DNA of 64,000 bases. Source: Crystallibacter degradans. GTDB lineage: Bacteria > Actinomycetota > Actinomycetes > Actinomycetales > Micrococcaceae. The stretch is taken from NCBI RefSeq assembly GCF_012952295.1, contig NZ_JABBCH010000002.1:124001-188000 (forward strand). Reading direction: 5' to 3'. The translations under genes and the position numbers were made by a program. Shown piece by piece: positions 1 through 9,113 of this stretch (positions are counted from its first letter, which is position 1; every line of letters starts with the position of its first letter). Under the pieces are notes generated by a model. The model did not search any database, was not told where the DNA came from, and saw only the letters and a list, made by a program, of their open reading frames with translations.

Positions 1-859
1 GGACAACCGCTTCGAGTGAGTCCACGCCGGGCTGGAAGCCCAGGACGCTGGCAATCCGGCCCAGATCGATCAGGTCGGTGGAGCTGAACGTGCGCAGGGA
101 TTCCAGGGCGGGCTCGACCTCGATGCCACCCTTGACCTCGGCGTAGTCACGCAGAATCATTTCGCTGTCGGGGCCGAGCCCGGAGGTGAGCTCATCGAGT
201 TGCAGGGACAGCAGACGCCCGTCGACGCCGAGCTCCAGAACGTACTGGGAGATTTCCTCCGAGATGCGCCGGACCATTTCCTGGCGCTGCAGCGTCACGG
301 CGACGTCCCGCAGCGTGACCATGGCTTCGATTTCCAGGGCCGAAAGCGAGCTGGTCACCTGGTCCAGGCGTGCGCGGTAGCGTTCCAAGGTGGCCAGGGC
401 CTGGTTTGCGCGGGCCAGCACTGGCTCCGAACCTTCGAGCACATGCCGGATTCCGTCGACATACAGGGCAATGATCTGCATGGATTGGCTGACCGAAATC
501 ACCGGCAGCCCGGTCTGGATGGCCACTCGTTCGGCCGTGCGGTGCCGGGTGCCGGATTCCTGCGTGGGGATGGACGGGTCCGGAACCAGCTGTACGGCGG
601 CTTTGATGATGTTCGCCGCGTCCTGGTCGCAGACAATGGCGCCGTCCATTTTGGCCAGCTCCCGCAGGCCTGTGGGCGAGAAGCCGATGCCGATGTCGAA
701 CCCGCCGCTGCTGATGGACTCCACCTGCTTGTCATAGCCGAGGACGATCAGGGCGCCCGTGCGACCGCGGAGAATCCGTTCCAGTCCGTCGCGCAGCTGA
801 GTGCCCGGAGCGACACGTGCCAAGGTAGCCTTCAAGGCGTCCTCGGGGCTCTTAGCCAT
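1..859 (-). CDS. disA: DNA integrity scanning protein DisA, diadenylate cyclase (3' end outside window)
   Basis: DisA condenses two ATP into cyclic di-AMP while scanning DNA, and slows this at branched structures. The reading frame begins at the ATG complement at 857-859 and runs off the left edge, leaving 286 codons: the whole N-terminal DAC domain and the start of the linker and helical part. Both DAC signature motifs are visible: MDGA at about residues 71-74 and GTRHRT at about 103-108. The C-terminal HhH DNA-binding part is not in the window. It lies downstream of radA on the same strand (about 180 bp gap), the usual disA-radA order in actinobacteria, so co-transcription is likely. The identification is firm; only the end is missing. 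Confidence 0.95.
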   Translation of the reverse strand, partial: MAKSPEDALKATLARVAPGTQLRDGLERILRGRTGALIVLGYDKQVESISSGGFDIGIGFSPTGLRELAKMDGAIVCDQDAANIIKAAVQLVPDPSIPTQESGTRHRTAERVAIQTGLPVISVSQSMQIIALYVDGIRHVLEGSEPVLARANQALATLERYRARLDQVTSSLSALEIEAMVTLRDVAVTLQRQEMVRRISEEISQYVLELGVDGRLLSLQLDELTSGLGPDSEMILRDYAEVKGGIEVEPALESLRTFSSTDLIDLGRIASVLGFQPGVDSLEAVV

Positions 860-1037
860 GAAGTTTCCTTTGATCAGTCGGTCGCAGTGCAGTCGGGCGG
901 GAGCCCGCTGCCTCCTGTTTCGGAAGGCTGCGGGAAACAGCCATTAGGCACCATAATAGGCTGACGAGGCGCGCGCCGCCGCCGCGGTTGTGCAGGACTG
1001 GTGCTAAGGCGGCGGCTGTGCGCGGGCTGTGGTGCGC

Positions 1038-2429
1038 CTAATTGGAGCTGGCAGTGCCTGCGCCGAAGAGAAGATCCAGGGCCTCGGCCACGGTGCCGAC
1101 CTCCTTGACCCGGAAGCCCTTGGGCACCTGCCCGGGCCCGCCGTGGGAAGCAGGGACAACGGCATGGGTGAAGCCCAGCCGTTCCGCTTCCTGGATGCGC
1201 CGGGCGATTCCGGGGACGGGCCGGACCTCCCCGGCCAGGCCAACCTCGCCGAAAGCGATCAGGCCCTTGGGCAGCGGCTTGTTGCTCTTGGCCGAGGCGA
1301 TGGCCAGGGCCGTGGCCAGATCCGTGGCCGGCTCCGTCAGTTTCACGCCGCCAACGGTGGCCACGTAGCTGTCATCTTTGTGCAGCGACATGGCTGCCCG
1401 GCGCTGCAGCACGGCCATCATCATGGCCACCCGGGAGGAATCAAGGCCGCTGGTGGCCCGGCGCGGCTGTGCGTTGGAAGTCTCGGCGAGCAGCGCCTGC
1501 ACTTCGGCCAGCAGCGGCCTGCGGCCCTCCAAGGTCACAGTGATGCAGGTACCGGAAACCGGCTCCGCCGCCGTGGACATAAACAGCCCGCTGGGGTCAG
1601 CCAGTCCCTCGATCCCCTCTTCGGTCAGATCGAAGCAGCCCACTTCATCCGTGGGGCCGTAGCGGTTCTTGATCGCACGAAGCAGCCGCAGCCTGGAGTG
1701 CCGGTCCCCCTCGAACTGGCAGACCACATCCACCAGATGCTCCAGCAACCGGGGCCCGGCAATGGAACCGTCCTTGGTGACATGGCCAACCAGAATGGTG
1801 GTCATGTTCCTGGTTTTCGCCGCGTTGATCAGCGAGGCAGCCACTTCGCGGACCTGGGTGACGCCGCCGGCGCTGCCTTCAACTGCGGAGCTGCTCAAGG
1901 TCTGGACGGAATCCACGATGAGCAGCGAAGGATCCGTCTTTTCGATCTGCCCCAGCGCGATGCCCAGATCAGATTCCGCGGTCAGGTACAGGGAATCCGC
2001 GACGGCGGAAATACGTTCGGCGCGCAGCTTGACCTGTGCGGCCGATTCCTCGCCGGTGATGTACAGGACATCCTTCGCAAGTCCGGCCACCCGTGCCGCT
2101 ACGTCGAGCAGCAGGGTTGACTTGCCCACGCCCGGCTCGCCGGCCAGCAGAATGACGGCGCCGGGCACCAGCCCGCCGCCCAACACCCGGTCCAGCTCGC
2201 CGATGCCGGTGGCCTGGAAAGCCGCCGTCGAGGCGTCCACGTCCGCGATGCGCTGCGCTGGTTTCGCAACGGCGGCGGCCGGCGTCGTTCTTGAAATGAC
2301 GGCCCCGGCTTCCTCCACGGTGCCCCAGGCCTGGCACTCGCCGCAACGGCCTACCCACTTAGCGGTGCTCCAGCCGCATTCGGCACATCGGTATGCGGGC
2401 GCTTTGGCGCGTGCGGTCTTAGAACTCAT
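1038..2429 (-). CDS. radA: DNA repair protein RadA
   Basis: RadA is a RecA-like ATPase that drives branch migration of recombination intermediates in the cytoplasm. The 463-residue product has the full family layout. A C4 zinc finger uses C15, C18, C29 and C32 with the intervening WVGRCGEC. Walker A is GEPGVGKST at about 97-105. Walker B is in the SLLIVDSVQT stretch near 168-177. The RadA-specific KNRYG motif (KNRFG in most species) is at 254-258, and a Lon-protease-like C-terminal domain follows. The ATG at 2427-2429 gives the expected N-terminus directly before the zinc finger. disA follows downstream on the same strand. Nothing looks broken. Confidence 0.97.
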   Translation of the reverse strand: MSSKTARAKAPAYRCAECGWSTAKWVGRCGECQAWGTVEEAGAVISRTTPAAAVAKPAQRIADVDASTAAFQATGIGELDRVLGGGLVPGAVILLAGEPGVGKSTLLLDVAARVAGLAKDVLYITGEESAAQVKLRAERISAVADSLYLTAESDLGIALGQIEKTDPSLLIVDSVQTLSSSAVEGSAGGVTQVREVAASLINAAKTRNMTTILVGHVTKDGSIAGPRLLEHLVDVVCQFEGDRHSRLRLLRAIKNRYGPTDEVGCFDLTEEGIEGLADPSGLFMSTAAEPVSGTCITVTLEGRRPLLAEVQALLAETSNAQPRRATSGLDSSRVAMMMAVLQRRAAMSLHKDDSYVATVGGVKLTEPATDLATALAIASAKSNKPLPKGLIAFGEVGLAGEVRPVPGIARRIQEAERLGFTHAVVPASHGGPGQVPKGFRVKEVGTVAEALDLLFGAGTASSN

Positions 2430-2468
2430 GGAATCAGGCTAACGGAACGGTGTGACAATCCCGGCCGG

Positions 2469-3596
2469 TCACAGTTTGGGCAGGTACGCGGCCGCTTCGT
2501 CATGGGTCAGACCGGTTGCTTCGAGGAGGTCGACCATGAGCGGGCGGAAGACGAGGACCAGGCCTTCACCTTCCAGCTTCTGGATGCCTAGGGTCTTCGG
2601 ATGCAGGAGGGTGGCCACGGCGGCCAGTTCGTTCCGGGCAGAGCTGAGCCTGCGCTCGCGTGCCGCGGCGTCCGGATCCGAGAGGCCGGCGGACAGCACC
2701 TCGACGGCGTCCGCGGCTTCCAGCAGCACCTCGCTGAAGGATTCGATGGCGTCGTCCGTCATCGCTGCATGGTTGATGGCCGAGGTCAGGCGCCGGGAGA
2801 AGACCCGGCTGTTGCGCATCGCCAGGTCAATCATCTCCGCAGACTTCTGCAGGTCGCCCACTTCTTCGCGGTGGCGGCGGTAGGCGGGGGAAATACGGGC
2901 CACTTCCCGCGCGCCGGAGAAAGACGTGCGGACCTCGTCGATCAGCTTCTGCGAGGCGCGGGCACGGACCAGGGCGTGCCAGGCCAACGTGGAGTCGCTG
3001 CGGCTGAGCGCATTGGAGCATTCGCGCAGCACCGACGCAAGCTCGCTGAGTAGCTTCTGCAGGTTCGTTTTGGGAGCGGACCGCGGGTCGCCCGGGATCA
3101 GCATGGTCACTACCAGCGCCAGGACGCCGCCGACCACGGCGTCCAGGCTCCTGGTGAACGGTCCGCCGTCGGGAGCCGGCAACAGTACTACCAGTACGGA
3201 CTGGATGCCCATCTGGGTCGAGAAGATGGACCCGCTGTCCAGGAAACGCGCCAGCAGGATGGAAATCAACAGAACGATTGCTGCCTGCCAGATTCCGGAG
3301 CCGAGGAAATGCAGGAGCAGGTCACCGACGGCGATGCCCAGGGTGCAGCCGATGGCCACTTCCATAACCTTGCGGAAACGCGGACCGGTGGCGAACCCCA
3401 AGGCTACCAGCGACGCCGTTGCCGCGAACAGCGGGCCCTCGTGGCCCAGGAGCTGCTCGGCGATCACGTAGGCGGCGACGGCACAGAGTGTCATCCGAGC
3501 AGCCGGAAACAGTGAAGCCTTGCTCCGGCTGAAACCCACGCGGGTGCGGGTGCGCAGGAAAGTACGGGCTCGGGAGAGAGGGCCGCCGGTACTCAT
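2469..3596 (-). CDS. FUSC-family (aromatic acid exporter-like) membrane protein
   Basis: The 375-residue protein has an N-terminal block of about five hydrophobic segments (roughly residues 28-165: AAYVIAEQLLG, LFAATASLVALGFATG, LLLHFLGSGIWQAAIVLLIS, SVLVVLLPAP, LALVVTMLIPGD). A long charged, helical cytoplasmic C-terminal half follows, interrupted by no further clear membrane span. This is the half-size FUSC/ArAE topology; relatives are proposed exporters of aromatic or other organic acids, but the substrate here is unknown. It is transcribed toward radA with a 39-bp gap, so it may feed into the radA-disA transcript. The start ATG is at 3594-3596. Function is inferred from topology and sequence style only. 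Confidence 0.75.
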   Translation of the reverse strand: MSTGGPLSRARTFLRTRTRVGFSRSKASLFPAARMTLCAVAAYVIAEQLLGHEGPLFAATASLVALGFATGPRFRKVMEVAIGCTLGIAVGDLLLHFLGSGIWQAAIVLLISILLARFLDSGSIFSTQMGIQSVLVVLLPAPDGGPFTRSLDAVVGGVLALVVTMLIPGDPRSAPKTNLQKLLSELASVLRECSNALSRSDSTLAWHALVRARASQKLIDEVRTSFSGAREVARISPAYRRHREEVGDLQKSAEMIDLAMRNSRVFSRRLTSAINHAAMTDDAIESFSEVLLEAADAVEVLSAGLSDPDAAARERRLSSARNELAAVATLLHPKTLGIQKLEGEGLVLVFRPLMVDLLEATGLTHDEAAAYLPKL

Positions 3597-3751
3597 GGGT
3601 TCAGTCTAGGCGGGAAGCCGGGGGCCTCCGGAACTGTGCCGCTGTGCGTCGCCGGAGCGCCGGGATGGGCAAAGGCGCAGGGGCCCTCTAATACGATTTC
3701 CATCACAAAAGCAACAGCATCAGCGGCGATGTTAGCGAATAGCCCGCATCT

Positions 3752-3773
3752 GTTCACTTTCCGTTCATTTTCA
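3752..3773 (+). promoter_or_regulatory. PHO box upstream of pstS (two 11-bp direct repeats)
   Basis: Two adjacent 11-bp units, GTTCACTTTCC (3752-3762) and GTTCATTTTCA (3763-3773), match the actinobacterial PhoP operator pattern (direct repeats of GTTCAnnnnnn). They lie about 110 bp before the pstS GTG start. A possible -10 hexamer TAGCTT is at 3801-3806. PhoP activation of pstSCAB under phosphate limitation is the expected regulation. The repeats are seen directly; their role is inference from the established PhoR-PhoP regulon. Confidence 0.75.
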
Positions 3774-3882
3774 CCCGTCAATCTCGTTACCTGACACGAA
3801 TAGCTTCGTAGAAGTACGAAACCGCACGGCCCTAACCGCGCATTTCGTCCATCTCGTTTGCTAACCCTGAAAGGGACCCAAA

Positions 3883-4998
3883 GTGAAGGCATTCCGCTTC
3901 GGCCGCGCGGCCGCAGTACTTTCCGTAGCAGCACTGGCCCTGACCGCCTGCGGCTCCGACAACGCCACCGGCTCGCAGGCGCAGGCCGGCGGCAGTGCCG
4001 CGGCAGCCGAAAGCGTCTCCGGCACCCTGTCCGGCGCCGGCGCTTCTTCCCAGGACGCAGCCATGCAGGCTTGGATGGCCGGTTTCCAGGGGCAGAATCC
4101 GGAAGCCACCGTGCAGTACTCCCCGGACGGCTCGGGGGCCGGCCGCGACAACTTCCTGGCCGGCGGCGTGCAGTTTGCCGGTTCCGATGCCTACATGGAC
4201 GAGGAGGAACTGGAGAAGTCCAAGGAGGTGTGCGGACCCGAGGGAGCCTTCCACATCCCGGGTTACGTATCTCCGATCGCTGTTGCCTTCAACCTTGAGG
4301 GTGTTGACGAGCTAAACCTCGATGCCGAGACCATCGCCAAGATCTTCCGCGGCGAAATCAGCAACTGGAACGACGACGCGATCGTCACCCTGAACGAGGG
4401 CGTGGAACTGCCGGACACCCCCATCACGGTGGTCCACCGCGCCGATGACTCGGGCACCACCGAGAACTTCGTGGAGTACCTGGCCGCCGCCGCTCCCGAG
4501 GTCTGGACCGACGAGCCGTCCGATGCCTGGCCCGCCGACATCGTCGCCGAGAACGCCCAGGGCACTTCGGGCGTCGTATCCGCCGCCAGCGCCACCGATG
4601 GTGCCATCACCTACGCCGATGCTTCCGCCGTCGGCGATCTGGGCACCGTCAAGGTCAAGGTCGGCGAAGAGTTCGTCGGCTACAGCCCGGAAGCCGCGGC
4701 CAAGGCCGTCGAGGTTGCCACGCCTGTCGAGGGCCGCAGCGACATCGACATGTCCCTGGACCTCAAGCGCGACACCAGCGAATCCGGTGCCTACCCGATT
4801 GTGCTCGTTTCGTACCACATCTACTGCACCGCTTACGATAACCAGGAGACCGTTGACCTGGTCAAGGCGTTCGGCAACTATGTGATCAGCGAAGAAGGCC
4901 AGCAGGTTGCTGCCGACTCCGCAGGCAGTGCGCCGATCTCCGAAACCCTGCGCGAGCAGGCCCAGACTGCTATCGAATCCATCACGGTGGCCTCGTAG
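3883..4998 (+). CDS. pstS: Phosphate-binding lipoprotein PstS
   Basis: PstS captures inorganic phosphate outside the membrane and passes it to PstCA. The 371-residue precursor has a lipoprotein signal peptide (positively charged MKAFRFGR, hydrophobic core, lipobox ALTAC with C23 as the lipidated residue). The mature domain carries the phosphate-loop motifs of the family: LSGAGASSQ near residue 47-55, SPDGSGAGRDNF around 80-91 and HRADDSGTTENF around 186-197. The GTG start at 3883 has a GAAAGGGA ribosome site 7 bases upstream and gives a well-formed signal peptide. It heads pstSCAB; a GC-rich hairpin separates it from pstC. Confidence 0.96.
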   Translation: MKAFRFGRAAAVLSVAALALTACGSDNATGSQAQAGGSAAAAESVSGTLSGAGASSQDAAMQAWMAGFQGQNPEATVQYSPDGSGAGRDNFLAGGVQFAGSDAYMDEEELEKSKEVCGPEGAFHIPGYVSPIAVAFNLEGVDELNLDAETIAKIFRGEISNWNDDAIVTLNEGVELPDTPITVVHRADDSGTTENFVEYLAAAAPEVWTDEPSDAWPADIVAENAQGTSGVVSAASATDGAITYADASAVGDLGTVKVKVGEEFVGYSPEAAAKAVEVATPVEGRSDIDMSLDLKRDTSESGAYPIVLVSYHIYCTAYDNQETVDLVKAFGNYVISEEGQQVAADSAGSAPISETLREQAQTAIESITVAS

Positions 4999-5016
4999 CA
5001 CCACGTACCCAGGGGA

Positions 5017-5047
5017 GCCCCGCCGTCGGACTAATGACGTGCGGGGC
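5017..5047 (+). terminator. GC-rich hairpin between pstS and pstC (attenuator-like)
   Basis: GCCCCGC (5017-5023) pairs with GCGGGGC (5041-5047) around a 17-base loop, just after the pstS stop. No U-tract follows. Such hairpins commonly protect or terminate the abundant binding-protein message so that pstCAB is expressed less; that role is inferred. Confidence 0.5.
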
Positions 5048-5145
5048 GCACCCGTGTCAGGGAGCCGACGTTGCCCCCGTGGACAAAACAGTGAAAACTG
5101 ACAAAGCCAGACCGCTAGACAACAGGGAGCCCGAAGGGTTGTGAA

Positions 5146-6075
5146 GTGTCCAACACATTGACAGAAAGCGGCAGCAGAGGCCGTGCCGGAGATAAGGTAT
5201 TCTCCGGCATCGCATTGTTCGCTGGCTGCCTGATTCTCTTCGTCCTTTTCTGCGTGGCGGTATTCCTGCTGTGGCAGGCCCTTCCAACGTTTACCGCGGA
5301 TCCAGCCGAAATCACCGGCGGCAGCGGTTTCTGGACCTACATCTGGCCGATTGTGATCGGCACGCTTATCGCCGCAGCCATTGCGCTGCTGATCGCTACC
5401 CCGATTTCCATTGGCGTGGCGCTGTTCATCTCGCACTACGCCCCGCGGAAGCTGTCCCAGGGGCTCGGCTACGTCATCGACCTGCTCGCCGCCATCCCAT
5501 CGGTGGTTTACGGCGCGTGGGGCATGACCGTGCTGGCGCCGGCCCTGGTGGGCCCGTACGTCTGGCTCGCGGAGAATGCCGGCTGGATCCCGATCTTCGC
5601 GGGCCCGGCGAGCCAGACCGGCAAAACCATGCTGACCGCCGGCATCGTGCTCTCCGTCATGGTGCTGCCGATCATCACCTCGCTCAGCCGGGAAATCTTC
5701 CTGCAGACGCCCAAGCTGCACGAGGAGGCCGCTCTGGCCATGGGTGCCACGCGCTGGGAAATGATCCGGATGACCGTGTTCCCGTTCGCCCGCGCCGGCA
5801 TCATCAGTGCCATCATGCTGGGCCTGGGCCGTGCCCTGGGCGAAACGATGGCCGTTGCCATGGTGCTCTCCGGCGGCGGCCTGATCGCCAGCCTGATCAA
5901 GAGCGGCAACCAGACCATCGCGGCCGAAATCGCACTGAACTTCCCGGAGGCTTTCGGGCTGCGCCTGGCGGAGCTGATTGCCGCCGGCCTGGTCCTGTTC
6001 GTCATCACCCTGGCCGTGAACATGGTCGCCCGCTGGATCGTTAGCCGTCACAAAGAATTCTCGGGGGCAAACTAA
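5146..6075 (+). CDS. pstC: Phosphate ABC transporter permease PstC
   Basis: PstC is one of the two transmembrane subunits of the high-affinity phosphate importer. The 309-residue protein has six membrane spans (the first near residues 22-44, GIALFAGCLILFVLFCVAVF) and the permease EAA loop around EEAALAMGATRWEMIRMTVF. The GTG at 5146 is chosen because it precedes the polar N-terminal tail; a second GTG at 5141 is not in frame. The stop codon overlaps the pstA start by one base (TAATG), so translation is probably coupled. It sits 147 bp after pstS. Confidence 0.95.
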   Translation: MSNTLTESGSRGRAGDKVFSGIALFAGCLILFVLFCVAVFLLWQALPTFTADPAEITGGSGFWTYIWPIVIGTLIAAAIALLIATPISIGVALFISHYAPRKLSQGLGYVIDLLAAIPSVVYGAWGMTVLAPALVGPYVWLAENAGWIPIFAGPASQTGKTMLTAGIVLSVMVLPIITSLSREIFLQTPKLHEEAALAMGATRWEMIRMTVFPFARAGIISAIMLGLGRALGETMAVAMVLSGGGLIASLIKSGNQTIAAEIALNFPEAFGLRLAELIAAGLVLFVITLAVNMVARWIVSRHKEFSGAN

Positions 6076-7190
6076 TGTCACAGACCGCTACGCGCACGCC
6101 TTCGCCGCTGCGTAAGAACACGCTGACCAAGAACCAGTTGCCGAAGTGGGCCATCTGGGCCGTGCTGGCCGGCTCGCTGGTACTGGGCGCTGCCGTTTCC
6201 TCCCTGATCGGCTTCCATGTGGTCGGCTGGGCGTTGTTCTCCGCCGTGATCTTTGTGATCGCCGGGTTCCTGGTCACGCTGTCAGTTGAGGGTGAGCGCA
6301 AAGCCAAGGACCGCTTCGCTTCCAACATGATCTACGCGGCGTTCATCGTCGCTCTGGTGCCGCTGGTCTCCGTCATCTGGACTGTCCTGGAAAAGGGCCT
6401 TCCCGGCATGACCTCCAACTTCCTGTTCACCTCCATGAACGGCATGACCGGCGTGGTAGACAACGAGACCGTCGAGAACGGCACCCCGGTGCTCGGCGGC
6501 GCCTACCACGGCATCGTCGGTACGGTCCTGATCACCTTCTGGGCGACCGTCATATCGGTGCCGGTGGGGCTGCTGACCGCCGTCTACCTCGTCGAGTACA
6601 GCCGGGGCGGCCCGCTCTCCCGCGGCATCACGTTTTTCGTCGACGTCATGACCGGCATCCCGTCCATCGTGGCCGGTCTGTTCGCGGCGGCGCTCTTCGG
6701 ACTGATCTTCGGCCCGTCCACGCGTACCGGCTTCGTCGCCGCCGTCGCATTGTCCGTGCTGATGATCCCCGTAGTGGTGCGTTCCACCGAGGAAATGCTC
6801 AAGATCGTGCCCAACGAGCTGCGCGAAGCCTCCTATGCCCTGGGCGTGCGCAAATGGCGCACCATCATCAAGGTCGTGGTGCCGACGGCGATCTCCGGTA
6901 TTGCTTCCGGTGTCACGCTGGCGATAGCCCGGGTTATCGGCGAAACCGCTCCGCTGCTGGTCACCGCAGGCTTCGTCAACAGCATCAACTTCAACGCGTT
7001 TGCGGGCTGGATGACCACCCTGCCGACGTTCATCTACCGGCAGCTGATGAACCCCACCTCGCCGACGAACATCGATCCGAGTGCCCAGCGGGCGTGGGCG
7101 GCGGCGCTGCTGCTGATCCTGATCGTCATGCTGCTGAACCTCATCGCCCGGGTTATCGCCCGCCTCTTCGCCCCCAAGACCGGCCGCTAA
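6075..7190 (+). CDS. pstA: Phosphate ABC transporter permease PstA
   Basis: Partner permease of PstC. The 371-residue product is longer than the E. coli PstA (about 296) because of an N-terminal extension carrying two extra hydrophobic segments ([20 protein letters not shown] and [15 protein letters not shown]). This is a common actinobacterial form. The core has six spans and the EAA loop at [20 protein letters not shown]. It overlaps pstC by one base and is followed 31 bp later by pstB, with an AGAAGGA ribosome site in that gap. Confidence 0.95.
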   Translation: MSQTATRTPSPLRKNTLTKNQLPKWAIWAVLAGSLVLGAAVSSLIGFHVVGWALFSAVIFVIAGFLVTLSVEGERKAKDRFASNMIYAAFIVALVPLVSVIWTVLEKGLPGMTSNFLFTSMNGMTGVVDNETVENGTPVLGGAYHGIVGTVLITFWATVISVPVGLLTAVYLVEYSRGGPLSRGITFFVDVMTGIPSIVAGLFAAALFGLIFGPSTRTGFVAAVALSVLMIPVVVRSTEEMLKIVPNELREASYALGVRKWRTIIKVVVPTAISGIASGVTLAIARVIGETAPLLVTAGFVNSINFNAFAGWMTTLPTFIYRQLMNPTSPTNIDPSAQRAWAAALLLILIVMLLNLIARVIARLFAPKTGR

Positions 7191-7221
7191 GCTACCACCT
7201 GCGTCCAAGAGAAGGAACACT

Positions 7222-8001
7222 ATGTCCAAGCGTATCGACGTCAATGATCTGAACGTCTACTACGGAAATTTCCGGGCCGTTGAAGGCGTGAACATCAACA
7301 TCGAGGCTCGGTCCGTCACCGCGTTCATCGGCCCCTCCGGTTGCGGCAAATCCACCTTCCTGCGGACCCTGAACCGGATGCATGAGGTGCTTCCGGGAGC
7401 CCGGGTCGAGGGCGAAGTACTCCTGGATGGGGAAAACCTCTACGGGCCCGGCGTCGATCCGGTCACCGTGCGCAGCCAGATCGGCATGGTTTTCCAGCGC
7501 CCGAACCCGTTCCCCACCATGTCCATCCGGGACAATGTCCTGGCGGGCGTGAAGCTGAACAACAAGCGGATCAGCAAGTCGGATGCGGACGCACTCGTGG
7601 AGAAGTCGCTGACCGGCGCCAACCTGTGGAACGAGGTCAAGGACCGCCTGGACAAGCCGGGCTCCGGCCTCTCCGGCGGCCAGCAGCAGCGTCTGTGCAT
7701 TGCGCGCGCCATTGCCGTCTCCCCGCAGGTGATCCTGATGGACGAGCCGTGCTCGGCCCTGGACCCGATCTCGACGCTTGCCATCGAGGACCTGATCGAG
7801 GAACTCAAGACCGAATACACCGTGGTGATCGTGACCCACAATATGCAGCAGGCCGCCCGCGTCTCGGACAAGACAGCGTTCTTCAACATTGCCGGCACCG
7901 GCAAGCCCGGCAAACTGATCGAATACAACGACACGCCCACCATCTTCAACAACCCGAGCGAGAAGTCCACGGAAGACTACGTCTCCGGCCGCTTCGGCTA
8001 A
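7222..8001 (+). CDS. pstB: Phosphate ABC transporter ATP-binding protein PstB
   Basis: PstB hydrolyses ATP to power PstCA. The 259-residue protein has a complete ABC ATPase set: Walker [11 protein letters not shown]-loop at [11 protein letters not shown], signature LSGGQQQR, Walker [14 protein letters not shown] and H-loop VTHNMQQ. Length matches the family. A GAAGGA ribosome site precedes the ATG. No phoU follows on this strand; a DUF47/PhoU-like protein is instead paired with the convergent pit gene. A strong bidirectional hairpin ends the operon. Confidence 0.96.
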   Translation: MSKRIDVNDLNVYYGNFRAVEGVNINIEARSVTAFIGPSGCGKSTFLRTLNRMHEVLPGARVEGEVLLDGENLYGPGVDPVTVRSQIGMVFQRPNPFPTMSIRDNVLAGVKLNNKRISKSDADALVEKSLTGANLWNEVKDRLDKPGSGLSGGQQQRLCIARAIAVSPQVILMDEPCSALDPISTLAIEDLIEELKTEYTVVIVTHNMQQAARVSDKTAFFNIAGTGKPGKLIEYNDTPTIFNNPSEKSTEDYVSGRFG

Positions 8002-8044
8002 CCAGAGCGCCCCGGTACCCAACCGGCGTCTGCACAGCGGTCCA

Positions 8045-8085
8045 CGGCGGCACCCGGCGGTTTACCCGCCAGCCGGGTGCCGCCG
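8045..8085 (+). terminator. Bidirectional terminator-like hairpin between pstB and pit
   Basis: CGGCGGCACCCGGC (8045-8058) pairs perfectly with GCCGGGTGCCGCCG (8072-8085), a 14-bp stem with a 13-base loop. It lies between the convergent ends of pstB and pit, so it probably ends both transcripts. There is no long T-tract on either side. Confidence 0.7.
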
Positions 8086-8102
8086 TCGTGCTTTGGCGGA
8101 AG

Positions 8103-9113
8103 CTACAGCAGCGGGTCCAGCGCCAGGTAGAAGACCGCGCCCATGATTGCCGTCGCGACGGCGGTCAGGATCCAGGTCAGGAAAACCCGGTTCGCGACGC
8201 GCCAGCGGACGGCGTCGAAGCGCTGATTGGCGCCCGCGCCCAGGATGGCGGAGGTCATGGTGTGCGTGCTGGAAAGCGGGATGTGCAGGGCAATCGCGCC
8301 GAAGAACAGCATGGCCGAACTCACGCCTTGTGCCACCGCACCGCGCAGCGGGTCCATCCTCACCAGCCGGTAGCCCAGCGTGTGCGAGAGGCGCCAACCG
8401 CCAAACAAGCTGCCGGCGGCCAGCAGGGTCGCCGCGAACAGCTGCACCCACAGCGGCATCCGGTCCCCGGTATCCAGCCCCGCAGCGACCAGCGCCAACA
8501 GCAGCACGGCCATGGTCCGCTGTCCGTCCTGGAGCCCGTGCCCCAAGGCAAAAGCACCCGCGAGGATGGATTGGGTCATCCGGTTCGTCTCGTTGGCCCG
8601 TTTGGGTGCCGTGTAGCGCGAAATCCAGGTCAGCGGAAACACCACAACGTAGGAGATGGCGAAGGCGATGACGGGGGTGAGCAGCAGCGGCAGGACAATC
8701 TGCGTGCCGATGAAGTTCTCCCCGGCGATGATGTTGTGCCCGCCGAGGAAGGCGGAGGCCGCGCCGGAGCCCACCAGCCCGCCCACAAGGGCGTGCGTGG
8801 ACGAGGAAGGCATCCGCCGCCACCAGGTGTAGATTCCCCAGCCGCAGGCGCTTAGGAGGCCGGCTATGAGGATGCCGAGGCCTTCAGGCCCTTCCGGCAG
8901 GCCGATCCAAGCCTCGCTGACCAGCAGGGCCAGGCCGGTGGAGATCATCGCACCGGCAAAGTTGAAAAAAGCCACAAGAACGACGGCGATGCTCGGCGTG
9001 AGTGCGCGGGTGCGGACGGCGGTGGCTACGGCGTTGGATACGTCATGGAAACCGTTGATGAAGGCGAAGGATCCGGCGAAGACGACAACTACTGCGAACA
9101 GGAACAGCTCCAC
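8103..9113 (-). CDS. pit: Low-affinity inorganic phosphate transporter, PiT family
   Basis: PiT proteins import metal-phosphate complexes using the ion gradient. The 336-residue protein has about nine to ten hydrophobic segments. The duplicated PiT signature appears in actinobacterial form: GFHDVSNAVATAVRTRAL near residues 21-38 and a second copy around SSTHTMTSAILGAGANQRF near 277-295. The first half also has SSTHALVGGLVGSGAA. Translation starts with GTG at 9111-9113, immediately after the TAG stop of the DUF47 gene, so the two are translationally coupled. Having pit beside pstSCAB suggests a phosphate-uptake island with both affinities. The pit symbol is used in the generic sense. Confidence 0.92.
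   Translation of the reverse strand: MELFLFAVVVVFAGSFAFINGFHDVSNAVATAVRTRALTPSIAVVLVAFFNFAGAMISTGLALLVSEAWIGLPEGPEGLGILIAGLLSACGWGIYTWWRRMPSSSTHALVGGLVGSGAASAFLGGHNIIAGENFIGTQIVLPLLLTPVIAFAISYVVVFPLTWISRYTAPKRANETNRMTQSILAGAFALGHGLQDGQRTMAVLLLALVAAGLDTGDRMPLWVQLFAATLLAAGSLFGGWRLSHTLGYRLVRMDPLRGAVAQGVSSAMLFFGAIALHIPLSSTHTMTSAILGAGANQRFDAVRWRVANRVFLTWILTAVATAIMGAVFYLALDPLL

Noticed and set aside
4312-6081. 589-codon minus-strand frame opposite pstS and pstC
   Set aside because: No domain, no start signal, and both overlapped genes are certain.
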